Origin: Ruminococcus sp.
GTDB taxonomy: Bacteria > Bacillota > Clostridia > Oscillospirales > Ruminococcaceae
Assembly (NCBI GenBank): GCA_022641595.1
Contig: JALCDN010000007.1
Coordinates: forward strand, 1-41,258
Direction of reading: 5' to 3'
Length of the DNA stretch: 41,258 nucleotides
Below the pieces are notes generated by a model that ran no database searches, was not told the DNA's origin, and was given only the letters and a program-made list of their open reading frames with translations. Both the position numbers and the translations under genes were made by a program. Of this stretch, positions 32,591-40,586 are shown in pieces (positions within the stretch are counted from its first letter, which is position 1; every line of letters starts with the position of its first letter).

Positions 32591-33276
32591 TGAGCTCACT
32601 TACTGACATTCACTCTCATATTCTTCCATTTATGGACGATGGAGCGGATTCTGTCGAAATGTCCATTCATATGCTCGAAATTATGAAGGAACAGGGTGTT
32701 GAAAGAGTAGTAGCTACTCCACATTTTTATCCTCATAAGGAGAAAAATGTAAAATCATTTTTGGAAAAACGCCAAAATTCTTACGAAAAATTAATGTCTT
32801 CTGATCCTCCAATTTCTGACATATTGTTAGGTGCAGAAGTTTCAGTTGAAAAAGATATTTCCGATCTGGAAAATATTAATTTGCTTGCAATACAAAATAC
32901 AGACCTTTTTCTTTTTGAATTGCAGTATAAATCATTTTCTGATTGGATGCTCGAAGAAATAGATAATATTTCTACAGCCTATAAGTTGACTTCAGTTATC
33001 GCTCACATACATAGATATATTCCTTTTTACACAAAGCCAGACTTTGAAAAGGTTTTGCAGTCAGATTCTGTGTTTCAAGTGAATGCTGAGGCTTTTGGCA
33101 ATTTTAGAGAATCTCATTTTGTCAAAAAGCTTATTAAAAATGATTTTCCATTGGCTTTTGGAAGTGATTCTCATAATCTCTCTGATCGTAAACCAAATTG
33201 GAGTTTGCTAAAAAAGAAATTAAACCAAAGCGAAATTGATAAGGCTATGGCACTATTTGAAAGTCATTTGAAGTAA
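32590..33276 (+). CDS. cpsB: CpsB/YwqE-type PHP-domain tyrosine phosphatase
   Basis: The 228-residue metal-dependent phosphatase should remove phosphate from the Tyr tail of the preceding autokinase, closing the regulatory cycle of capsule synthesis. The PHP-family metal ligands are visible: DIHSHILP (6-13), ATPHFYPH (42-49), GAEV (81-84), IAHIHRY and FGSDSHN near the end. Length is normal. The start sits within the stop of the kinase gene, so the pair is translationally coupled. A 190-base gap follows before the next gene. Confidence 0.94.
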   Translation: MSSLTDIHSHILPFMDDGADSVEMSIHMLEIMKEQGVERVVATPHFYPHKEKNVKSFLEKRQNSYEKLMSSDPPISDILLGAEVSVEKDISDLENINLLAIQNTDLFLFELQYKSFSDWMLEEIDNISTAYKLTSVIAHIHRYIPFYTKPDFEKVLQSDSVFQVNAEAFGNFRESHFVKKLIKNDFPLAFGSDSHNLSDRKPNWSLLKKKLNQSEIDKAMALFESHLK

Positions 33277-33466
33277 CTTATTACAAAACAATAATTTGAT
33301 TTTTAATCAGAAATTTCAAACTAAATTAAAGCCTCAAAGAAAATGAAACAGAGATCGCTTAAAAAGTCCTACTCATTTTTTGGAAACAAATACAGTAAAT
33401 TGCGGTGAAGTTGAGGTTTGTTCGGCGTTCATCGCTACAATGATAAATACTATTTGGAGGACGTAT
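33277..33466 (+). other. Gap between the phosphatase and aminotransferase genes
   Basis: No gene is seen in these 190 bases. The first half is AT-rich. A weak promoter-like pair, TTGAGG (33411) and TACAAT (33436), has a 19-base spacer. No terminator is evident. Base composition changes at about 33390, where the more GC-rich aminotransferase segment begins. Confidence 0.35.
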
Positions 33467-34711
33467 ATGAAAATACCTTTTAGCCCACCTGACATTACAC
33501 AGGCAGAAATTGATGAAGTAGTAGACGCACTTGAATCAGGATGGATAACAACAGGTCCAAAGGTGAAACAGCTTGAGGAACAGGTGGCGAAACGCTGTGG
33601 AACATCTAAGGCTGTCTGTCTTAATTCCAACACAGCTTGTTCTGAGATGACTCTCAGAATTCTTGGCGTGGGTCCCGGCGATGAAGTTATCGTTCCTGCC
33701 TATACATATACGGCAAGCGCTTCTGTAGTTGATCATGTTGGTGCAAAACTTGTCTTAATCGATTGCGAACATGGAAAATTCACAATGAACTATGATAAGT
33801 TAGAAAATGCTATAACTGAGAGAACGAAAGTCATCATTCCAGTTGATCTGTTTGGTATTCCGTGTGATTATGACTGCATCTTTGATATAGTAGAGCGAAA
33901 GAAACATCTTTTTCACCCTTCAAATGATATTCAGGCTGCTTTTGGTCGTGTTATCGTCATGGCTGACGCTGCTCATGCTTTCGGTGCTACTTGGCACGGT
34001 GAAACAGTTGGCTCTATTGCAGACTTCACTAATTTCAGTTTTCATGCAGTCAAAAATCTAACCACAGCCGAGGGTGGTGCTGTAACCTGGAGAGATATCC
34101 CAAGCGTGGATAACTGTGAGTTATATAAGCTGTATCAGTTGCACTCTCTACATGGTCAAAGCAAGGATGCTCTTGCCAAGATGAAACTCGGTTCTTGGGA
34201 ATATGATATCGTTGATTTGTGGTACAAGTGTAATATGACTGATGTTCATGCAGCAATTGGATTGGCTCAGAGCAGAAGATACGATGAGATGTTGGCAAGG
34301 AGAAAGCAGATCATATATCGTTATAATGAAGAACTGTCTGGTTTAGGCATCACTCCTGTAGTTCACTTTACCGATGAATATAGTTCTTCCGGTCATCTTT
34401 ATATTACCAGATTGGACGGTTGTACGGCTGAACAGAGAAACGAGTTCATCAAGGCTATGGCAGAAATGGGTGTAGCGACTAATGTCCACTACAAGCCTCT
34501 GCCAATGCACACAGGATATCAAAAGCTTGGGTTTAAGATTGATAATTTCCCGGAAGCATATAAAATGTTTGAAAATGAGGTCACATTACCTTTGCATACT
34601 TGTCTGACAGATGAGCAGGTGGAATATGTGATTGAGTGTGCGAAGAAAGCGATAGTAAAAGCAAAGAAAGCGTTGGATTTAAATGAAATTAAACTCAAAA
34701 CAGTGGTATAA
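33467..34711 (+). CDS. DegT/DnrJ/EryC1/StrS-family sugar aminotransferase
   Basis: The 414-residue PLP enzyme transfers an amino group, normally from glutamate, to a nucleotide-linked ketosugar. The PLP-binding Lys196 is present in SFHAVKNLTTAEGGAV, together with the cofactor-stacking region MADAAHAFGA and the substrate-entry motif IPFSPPDIT...ESGWITTGPKV. This contrasts with RfbH in this window, where the Lys is His. The product is probably a 4-amino-4,6-dideoxy or similar UDP-sugar used by the initiating transferase encoded next. TTGGAGGA at 33454-33461 sets the start; an in-frame ATG at 33380 lacks support. GC content is clearly higher than in flanking genes. It overlaps the next gene by 29 bases. 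Confidence 0.93.
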   Translation: MKIPFSPPDITQAEIDEVVDALESGWITTGPKVKQLEEQVAKRCGTSKAVCLNSNTACSEMTLRILGVGPGDEVIVPAYTYTASASVVDHVGAKLVLIDCEHGKFTMNYDKLENAITERTKVIIPVDLFGIPCDYDCIFDIVERKKHLFHPSNDIQAAFGRVIVMADAAHAFGATWHGETVGSIADFTNFSFHAVKNLTTAEGGAVTWRDIPSVDNCELYKLYQLHSLHGQSKDALAKMKLGSWEYDIVDLWYKCNMTDVHAAIGLAQSRRYDEMLARRKQIIYRYNEELSGLGITPVVHFTDEYSSSGHLYITRLDGCTAEQRNEFIKAMAEMGVATNVHYKPLPMHTGYQKLGFKIDNFPEAYKMFENEVTLPLHTCLTDEQVEYVIECAKKAIVKAKKALDLNEIKLKTVV

Positions 34712-35405
34712 GCTTCCTGAGTGGGATGATCTTCCGAAGTTCATGAGAAACGATGAGATTAAGCTGTATTATAATGTTTTGAAGAAGAGAAAAGTTTCAT
34801 TATACCTAAAACGTGCGTTTGATTTCTCTGTTGCTGCGGTGATGCTTACTGTGTTATCTATTCCTATGGCTGTTATTGCAGTTGGTATCAAGCTGGATAC
34901 ACCTGGTCCTGTGTTTTATAAGCAGGAGCGAATAACAACATATGGTAGGAAGTTCCGCATTCACAAGTTCCGCACAATGGTCGACAATGCTGAGAAGCTC
35001 GGCACCAGTGTTACGGTTAACAATGACAAGCGTATCACCAAAATGGGGCAGCGGCTCAGAGATTTAAGGTTGGACGAGCTTCCGCAGCTTATAGATGTGT
35101 TGCAAGGTAATATGAGCTTCGTTGGCACAAGACCTGAGGCTGTTAAGTATGTGAAACAGTACACATCTGAGATGTTTGCTACTCTCCTGCTACCGGCTGG
35201 CATTACAAGTGAGGCTTGCATCCGGTACAAGGAAGAGTATAAGCTTCTTGATGCGGCAGATGATGTTGACAAGGTTTATGTTGAAGAAGTACTTCCAGCT
35301 AAGATGGTGTGGAATTTGGAATCTGTGAGAAGGTTTAGATTCTTACGAGAAATATTGACGATGTTCAGAACTGTATTTGCTGTTCTGGGCAAGGATTACA
35401 ACTAA
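34683..35405 (+). CDS. Initiating sugar transferase (monotopic phosphoglycosyl transferase)
   Basis: The 240-residue protein transfers a sugar-1-phosphate to undecaprenyl phosphate, the first committed step of capsule repeat synthesis. A short N-terminal cytoplasmic part is followed by one re-entrant membrane helix (about 47-70, with a Pro near its end). The catalytic domain has DTPGPVFYKQERI, KFRIHKFRTMVDNAE, the catalytic Asp131-Glu132 in LRLDELPQLIDVL and MSFVGTRPE. It is slightly longer than minimal PglC-type enzymes and lacks the multi-helix WbaP N terminus. The ATG at 34683 lies inside the aminotransferase gene, and both share the same higher GC content, suggesting they were acquired together. 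Confidence 0.95.
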   Translation: MKLNSKQWYKLPEWDDLPKFMRNDEIKLYYNVLKKRKVSLYLKRAFDFSVAAVMLTVLSIPMAVIAVGIKLDTPGPVFYKQERITTYGRKFRIHKFRTMVDNAEKLGTSVTVNNDKRITKMGQRLRDLRLDELPQLIDVLQGNMSFVGTRPEAVKYVKQYTSEMFATLLLPAGITSEACIRYKEEYKLLDAADDVDKVYVEEVLPAKMVWNLESVRRFRFLREILTMFRTVFAVLGKDYN

Positions 35406-35455
35406 TATTTTTAAAGATAAAACATTTGATAATAAATTTTAAGGAGATTAATAAT

Positions 35456-36457
35456 ATGTGCTATGAGCACAGTCTGAAAAATAAAAAAATTCTATTTTTC
35501 TGCCAGTTCTTTTTTGATTATGAAACAAAAATATTAAAAAAGATGCAAGAGATGGGTGCAGATGTTCTTTTATACAATGAAATGTCAGTAAATAGTTCTA
35601 TTGAAAGAGCAATGTTAAAATTATCGCCGAATCTATTCAAAAGAAAGACAGAAGAATATTATAATAGTATACTAAACAAAATAGAAAATAAATCGTTTGA
35701 TTATGTTTTATTTATTGATTGTGAAATGCCCACAATAAGTGTGCTTAAAAATTTTAGATTGAAATTTAAAAAGGCCAAGTTTTGTTTGCATTTGTGGGAT
35801 TCATTGAATAACCTTAAAGGGGTAAACGAAAAATTTAAGTTCTTTGATTATATAACATCTTTCGATAAGCAAGATGCTAATAAATATCATATTGCGTTCC
35901 GCCCTTTATTTTTTTGTGATGAATTTAGAGCAAATAGCTCAACTGTTCCAATGAAATATAATCTTTCCTTTATTGGAACAATTCATTCTGATCGATTTAA
36001 AATTATAAAAAAAATAAATGATCAGATAGATGATTTCTATGTTTATCCATATTTGCAAAGTAAGTTTATATATTGGTTTTATAAGATTGTTAAGTCGGAA
36101 TTTTGGGATACTCATATAACAGATTTCAAATTCAAGAAATTAAAAAGTGAAAAAATCAGTAAAATAGTGAATAAGTCAATTGCTGTCTTAGATATTCAAC
36201 ATCCAAATCAAACCGGACTTACTATGAGAACTTTGGAAATGATCGGAATGAAAAAGAAAATTATAACTACTAACATGAATATTATGTCTTATGATATCTA
36301 CAATCAGAATAATATTTGTGTGATAGATAGAGATAATCCGATTATTCCTAAGAATTTTTTAAAGTCATCTTATGTGGATTTGGAAAAAGAGATTTATAAT
36401 AATTATTCCATTAATCAATGGATTGTGGACGTGCTAGGAGTGAAAAAAAATGGATAA
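35456..36457 (+). CDS. GT-B-like glycosyltransferase of the CgeB/capsular biosynthesis type
   Basis: The 333-residue protein resembles poorly characterised capsule proteins with a GT-B-like fold. It has an N-terminal strand KKILFFCQFFFDYET, then FDYVLFIDCEMP, a segment ending CLHLWDSLNNL, and SFIGTIHSDRFKII, where the donor domain starts. The C-terminal region (VLDIQHPNQTGLTMRTLEMIGMKKKIITTN) is typical of the CgeB-like group. A glycosyltransferase role is likely but the sugar is unknown. AAGGAG at 35441-35446 fixes the ATG at 35456. The gene is markedly AT-rich (20% GC in bases 36121-36180), unlike the two genes before it. It overlaps the next gene by 8 bases. Confidence 0.75.
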   Translation: MCYEHSLKNKKILFFCQFFFDYETKILKKMQEMGADVLLYNEMSVNSSIERAMLKLSPNLFKRKTEEYYNSILNKIENKSFDYVLFIDCEMPTISVLKNFRLKFKKAKFCLHLWDSLNNLKGVNEKFKFFDYITSFDKQDANKYHIAFRPLFFCDEFRANSSTVPMKYNLSFIGTIHSDRFKIIKKINDQIDDFYVYPYLQSKFIYWFYKIVKSEFWDTHITDFKFKKLKSEKISKIVNKSIAVLDIQHPNQTGLTMRTLEMIGMKKKIITTNMNIMSYDIYNQNNICVIDRDNPIIPKNFLKSSYVDLEKEIYNNYSINQWIVDVLGVKKNG

Positions 36458-37028
36458 ATACTCACCGTCAGAATTTATATCAAATTGCTTTAGCTTTTTA
36501 AGAACTAAACTCTTTTTTAGAGAATGTCGCTTTATTAGATTTCCTTTTTATATTCGTGGTAAGCAGTCTATGAAAGGGGCAGTTAATTTGACACTTGGTC
36601 GCTTTTGTCGATTCGAGTTGGATGGGAAGCACAAAACACTTAGTATAGGTAAGAATTGTGAAATGGGTGATATGACTCATATTGTTGCTCTTAATCATAT
36701 CGAAATAGGGAATAATGTGTTGATTGCATCAAAGTGTTTTATTAGTGATACAAGTCATGGAATATATAAAGGTAAAATTCAAGATAGCCCCACTACTCCA
36801 CCTAATAGTAGAAAGTTATATTCAACTTCTGTGAAAATAGGAAATAATGTTTGGATTGGAGAAAATGTAGTTATTCTTGCTGGAAGTGTTATAGGCGATG
36901 GATGTATTATTGGAGCAAATTCGGTAGTTAACAGTAATATTCCCTGTAATTCTTTGGCTGTAGGTGCACCAGCGAGGATAAAAAAAGTATTTGACGAAGA
37001 TAGTAAAACTTGGGTAAGAGAAAGGTGA
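36450..37028 (+). CDS. Hexapeptide-repeat O-acyltransferase
   Basis: The 192-residue protein has the left-handed beta-helix signature of repeated [LIV]-G-x4 units: LSIGKNCEMGDM, IEIGNNVLIASKC, VKIGNNVWIGENVVIL, SVIGDGCIIGANSVV, ending AVGAPARIKK. The probable catalytic His lies in the SDTSHGIYKG loop. It resembles WcaF/WcaB-type transferases that add an acetyl group from acetyl-CoA to a capsule sugar. TAGGAG precedes the ATG, which lies inside the previous gene. The sugar acetylated is not known. Confidence 0.9.
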   Translation: MDKYSPSEFISNCFSFLRTKLFFRECRFIRFPFYIRGKQSMKGAVNLTLGRFCRFELDGKHKTLSIGKNCEMGDMTHIVALNHIEIGNNVLIASKCFISDTSHGIYKGKIQDSPTTPPNSRKLYSTSVKIGNNVWIGENVVILAGSVIGDGCIIGANSVVNSNIPCNSLAVGAPARIKKVFDEDSKTWVRER

Positions 37029-37036
37029 TTTAAAAT

Positions 37037-38236
37037 ATGGATATATTGGTGGTGTCAGACGCTCATATATGGAAAACAGTAGATGGAAAATATTGGTGCA
37101 ATACAGCTATGCACGGATATTCATTTTGGGAAAGATATTTGGGTGAATTTGATCGGGTTATTGTTGTTGCAAGAATAATGAATACAAGCACAAATTATGT
37201 TAAGAAAAGCAATTATGTGCGTGCAGATGGAACAGGAGTAATATTTTCAGCATTACCTTTTATACGTGGAATTAAAGGTTATGCTCTTCATTTTGGAAAA
37301 ATGATTAGAGCAACCAAAAGAGCAGCACATCAAGATGGGTGTGCTTTGTTTAGATTGCCTTCAATCCCTGGATTTCTCATGCTACAACAATATATAAAAA
37401 CGCATAAGCCATATGCCGTCGAAGTAGTAATTGATCCAGAAAATGAATATTCTGAAGTTCCTTTTCTTAAATGGCTATTTTGTAAAATGCTGAAAAAAGC
37501 TTGTAAGGAAGCAAACGGTGCATCTTATGTTACCAAGGACTACTTGCAAAAAAAATACCCTTCAAAAGCTAGAATACAAGGTAAAAACACAAATAAATAT
37601 TTTGAAAGCTATTATTCTTCTATAGATTTAAAAAAAGAATTCTTTTACTACGATCGAAAGTATAAAGAAAAATATGATACATTAAATATTCTTCATATAG
37701 CTAATAGTATCAATAACGAAAATAAAGGTCACAGAGTTTTAATTGATATATGTCAAAAATTAAAAGAAAAAGGTATTAATGTGAATGTGACATTTGTGGG
37801 CTATGGAGATAAAGTTGGTGAATTTAAAGCATATGGTCGAAGTTTAGGCTTATCTGATTGTCTCCATTTTGTGGGCTATTTATCAAGTAAAGAAATAATA
37901 CGAGAATATTTAATTAATTCGGACATATTTGTTTTTCCAACAAAAGCTGAAGGTTTGCCCAGAGTGTTACTTGAAGCAATGGCTACAGGGTTACCTTGTT
38001 TATCAACGAACGTTGATGGGATTCCTGAGATATTAGATTCAAAAGATATATTTGCACCTTTAGATGCCGATTCATTTGTAAATCGTATATTATATCTGAT
38101 AAATAATCCATATGAATTAGAAATGATGGGAAAACGTAATATAGAAGTAGCAGAGAAATATGAATATACCCAATTAAAGGCAAGAAGAGACATTTTTTAT
38201 AAGCACCTTAGGAATTTATGTGGTCATGATAAGTAG
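37037..38236 (+). CDS. GT4-family glycosyltransferase
   Basis: The 399-residue GT-B protein has an N-terminal acceptor domain (MDILVVSDAHIWKTVDGKYW). The donor domain starts at LNILHIANSINNENKGHRVLIDI, with VNVTFVGYGDKVG and the E-x7-E motif in TKAEGLPRVLLEAMATGLP. DGIPEIL and a C-terminal helix follow. It probably adds one sugar to the undecaprenyl-linked repeat unit in the cytoplasm. AAAGGTGA precedes the ATG, 8 bases after the acyltransferase stop. Sugar specificity is unknown. A 60-base gap follows, without an obvious terminator. Confidence 0.92.
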   Translation: MDILVVSDAHIWKTVDGKYWCNTAMHGYSFWERYLGEFDRVIVVARIMNTSTNYVKKSNYVRADGTGVIFSALPFIRGIKGYALHFGKMIRATKRAAHQDGCALFRLPSIPGFLMLQQYIKTHKPYAVEVVIDPENEYSEVPFLKWLFCKMLKKACKEANGASYVTKDYLQKKYPSKARIQGKNTNKYFESYYSSIDLKKEFFYYDRKYKEKYDTLNILHIANSINNENKGHRVLIDICQKLKEKGINVNVTFVGYGDKVGEFKAYGRSLGLSDCLHFVGYLSSKEIIREYLINSDIFVFPTKAEGLPRVLLEAMATGLPCLSTNVDGIPEILDSKDIFAPLDADSFVNRILYLINNPYELEMMGKRNIEVAEKYEYTQLKARRDIFYKHLRNLCGHDK

Positions 38237-38296
38237 ACGATATATGTTTTCAGTTTTTTGTAATGCTGCAATATTTAGTTTAGGAGACACTGAATA

Positions 38297-39604
38297 ATGA
38301 ATAATATTATCCTTTTCATTTGTTGTTTTGTGATTTTTGCTTATGAATATTATTCAAAGAAAAGTGATTTGTTAAGTCCGGCAGTACTCATTTCTATAGG
38401 TTTTACATTGAGTAGTTTGATTTTTTCATTAACCAATAGAACGTGGCATTACGTTATATCAGGTAGTACAATTATATGGATTTTGGTTTGTCTTGTCGCC
38501 TTTAACTTAGGGTGTCGATTCACTCAAATAATTAAAATAGAAAACACAAATCGAAAATATTATACAATTGAATCACGTGACTTATCTAATTTGGTATTCG
38601 GAATTCTAATTATTGTAGAAATCATTTATATAATACTTAGGTATTACAGTATTATTTCTGTAACAGGAACATTTAGTTTAACTGAAAACGCTCTGAAAAA
38701 GTACAATATAGCAAGCAAAGGAAACATAGCATTTGATCTTCCGTTAAAAATACTTTCAGCTGTAGTGAGTATAATCGGAGTCTATGCAGCGGTTTTTTTT
38801 GTTAATGCAACAAAAAAGAAATCTTTAAGTAAAATAAAGCCATTGATGTTGTTAATTTGCTATGCAGTTTCTACGGTTCTTTCAAGTTCTAGAATTGAAA
38901 TTATTTATTCACTAATATATCTTGCTGTATTTTCAATTCTTTTATATTCTAGCAAACAGAATTATAGAATCACGATTAAAACACTTTGTTTGTTTTCAAT
39001 TGGTGCATTTTTATTAGGACGTACGTTCTTTTTGCTGGGCTATTTGACTGGAAAGTCTCAGATTCAAGTGAATTTCTTTGATAATATGGCAATATATGGC
39101 GGTTCATCTATTGGTGCGTTTGATCATTATTTAAAACGAATGGTTGACACAACGGATAACGTTTTCACATTAAGCTTTAAAGGTATTTATACTTTGTTAT
39201 CATATTTAGGAGTTGACATTAATCGAACTGCTACAGATACAATTGGCTTTGTTCAACTGGGGGATATGCAGCATACTACTAATGTTTATACCTGTTTAAT
39301 GGTTGTATTTCATGATTATGGATATTTTGGAGCACCTTTCGTAATGTTTGTTCAAGGGTGTTTTTATCAATATTTATATATAAAGGCAAAAATGCCAAGA
39401 GAGTCCGTGTTTTCAGTTTGGACTATAATATATGTATATGTATCGCCTTTTATTATTTTATCATCTATTACAGATCGCTTTTTTACACAAATATTTACAA
39501 TTTCATCAATCGTATCATTTATTACAATGTCAATTATAAATTTAACGTTATTACGTTATGAAAATAAAGTAACAGGAGAAAGCAATGAAAGATTGGAATT
39601 ATAA
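38297..39604 (+). CDS. Wzy-like oligosaccharide repeat-unit polymerase
   Basis: The 435-residue protein has about ten to twelve membrane helices and a large extracytoplasmic loop (about 255-330) with GGSSIGAFDHYLK and MQHTTNVYTCL. A short SSSRIEIIYSL segment holds an Arg at a position typical of O-antigen/EpsG-type polymerases. It would join undecaprenyl-diphosphate-linked repeat units on the outer face of the membrane, working with the fused CpsCD protein for length control. TAGGAGA at 38281 supports the start. Polymerases of this kind diverge strongly, so the call rests on topology, motifs and context. It overlaps the next gene by 20 bases. Confidence 0.85.
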   Translation: MNNIILFICCFVIFAYEYYSKKSDLLSPAVLISIGFTLSSLIFSLTNRTWHYVISGSTIIWILVCLVAFNLGCRFTQIIKIENTNRKYYTIESRDLSNLVFGILIIVEIIYIILRYYSIISVTGTFSLTENALKKYNIASKGNIAFDLPLKILSAVVSIIGVYAAVFFVNATKKKSLSKIKPLMLLICYAVSTVLSSSRIEIIYSLIYLAVFSILLYSSKQNYRITIKTLCLFSIGAFLLGRTFFLLGYLTGKSQIQVNFFDNMAIYGGSSIGAFDHYLKRMVDTTDNVFTLSFKGIYTLLSYLGVDINRTATDTIGFVQLGDMQHTTNVYTCLMVVFHDYGYFGAPFVMFVQGCFYQYLYIKAKMPRESVFSVWTIIYVYVSPFIILSSITDRFFTQIFTISSIVSFITMSIINLTLLRYENKVTGESNERLEL

Positions 39605-40568
39605 TTATGTGATATTAGGCTCAAACGACGAATTATATAAGGTATCTTATGCTGAATTGAAAAAATATGAAAATGTTTATTGCATAATGGATTATTTGGA
39701 TACTGATAATTCGTTTCTTAAAGCAATTTTTCGTGTGCATTCTTCAGCTAAAATGAATAAAACTATAAAATTTCCATTTCAATCAATTTGGAATCATTTG
39801 ATTTTTCAGCATAAGTTTTCGAATAGCAAGCCTATTTGCTTTTTGTTTTTCTCGCGAAATCAGCTTTGTAATTTAGAAGTTATAAAATACCTTAGAACCA
39901 ATTATCCAAATTGTAGATGCGTTGCTTTTTGGCAAGATTTGGCAAAGTATTGCCCTACAAGAGATTTTGATAAGTTAGTGAATGGTGGGTTAGATTTATG
40001 CCTTTCATTTGATTTTGATGACGCCAAAAAATATAAAATGGAATACTATCCTTTAGTTTATTCTCCGATAGGTTCAATTGAACCTTTTAGTACAGAAAAA
40101 AATGATGTTTATTTTGTAGGTAAGGCTAAGGATCGTTTATCGACGATAATAGACGCTTTTGAAGTGTTAGAAGGAGCGGGATTAAAATGTGATTTTAATA
40201 TCACTGGGGTTTCACCTGAACATCAGTTACATAAGGATAAGATAAACTATTACGGTTCTATGCCTTACATTGAAAATCTTAGACATATATTATCAGCAAA
40301 TTGTATTTTTGAAGTTATGCAAGGTGGTGGAAAAGGATTTACTTTAAGGTATGGTGAGGCAATTATGTATAACAAAAAGATCATTACCAATAATCAAGAA
40401 GTAATAAATGCACCATTCTATTCAAAAGATAAAGTTCATGTGTTTCAAAATGCAATGGAAATTGATACAACATTTCCAAAATTAGAACCTATTGAAGTTG
40501 ATTATGACTTTAAGGAGAAAATTCTTCCAAGTAATTTGTTGACATTTATTGACTCAAAATTAAAGTGA
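39585..40568 (+). CDS. CgeB/GT-B-like capsule biosynthesis protein, probable glycosyltransferase
   Basis: The 327-residue protein lacks a standard glycosyltransferase signature. It resembles the GT-B-like capsule proteins of the CgeB group, with CRCVAFWQDLAKYCP in the N-terminal half, NDVYFVGKAKDRLSTIIDAFEVL opening the C-terminal domain, and CIFEVMQGGGKGFTLRYGEAIMYNKKIITNN near the end. That last segment matches the TLRxxEA-x5-K-I-T pattern also seen in the protein encoded at 35456 (TMRTLEMIGMKKKIITTN), so the two are probably distant relatives. It is likely a glycosyltransferase for the repeat unit. AGGAGA at 39574-39579 supports the start. Confidence 0.72.
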   Translation: MKDWNYNYVILGSNDELYKVSYAELKKYENVYCIMDYLDTDNSFLKAIFRVHSSAKMNKTIKFPFQSIWNHLIFQHKFSNSKPICFLFFSRNQLCNLEVIKYLRTNYPNCRCVAFWQDLAKYCPTRDFDKLVNGGLDLCLSFDFDDAKKYKMEYYPLVYSPIGSIEPFSTEKNDVYFVGKAKDRLSTIIDAFEVLEGAGLKCDFNITGVSPEHQLHKDKINYYGSMPYIENLRHILSANCIFEVMQGGGKGFTLRYGEAIMYNKKIITNNQEVINAPFYSKDKVHVFQNAMEIDTTFPKLEPIEVDYDFKEKILPSNLLTFIDSKLK

Positions 40569-40586
40569 GCAGGAGAAAATGCTGTT

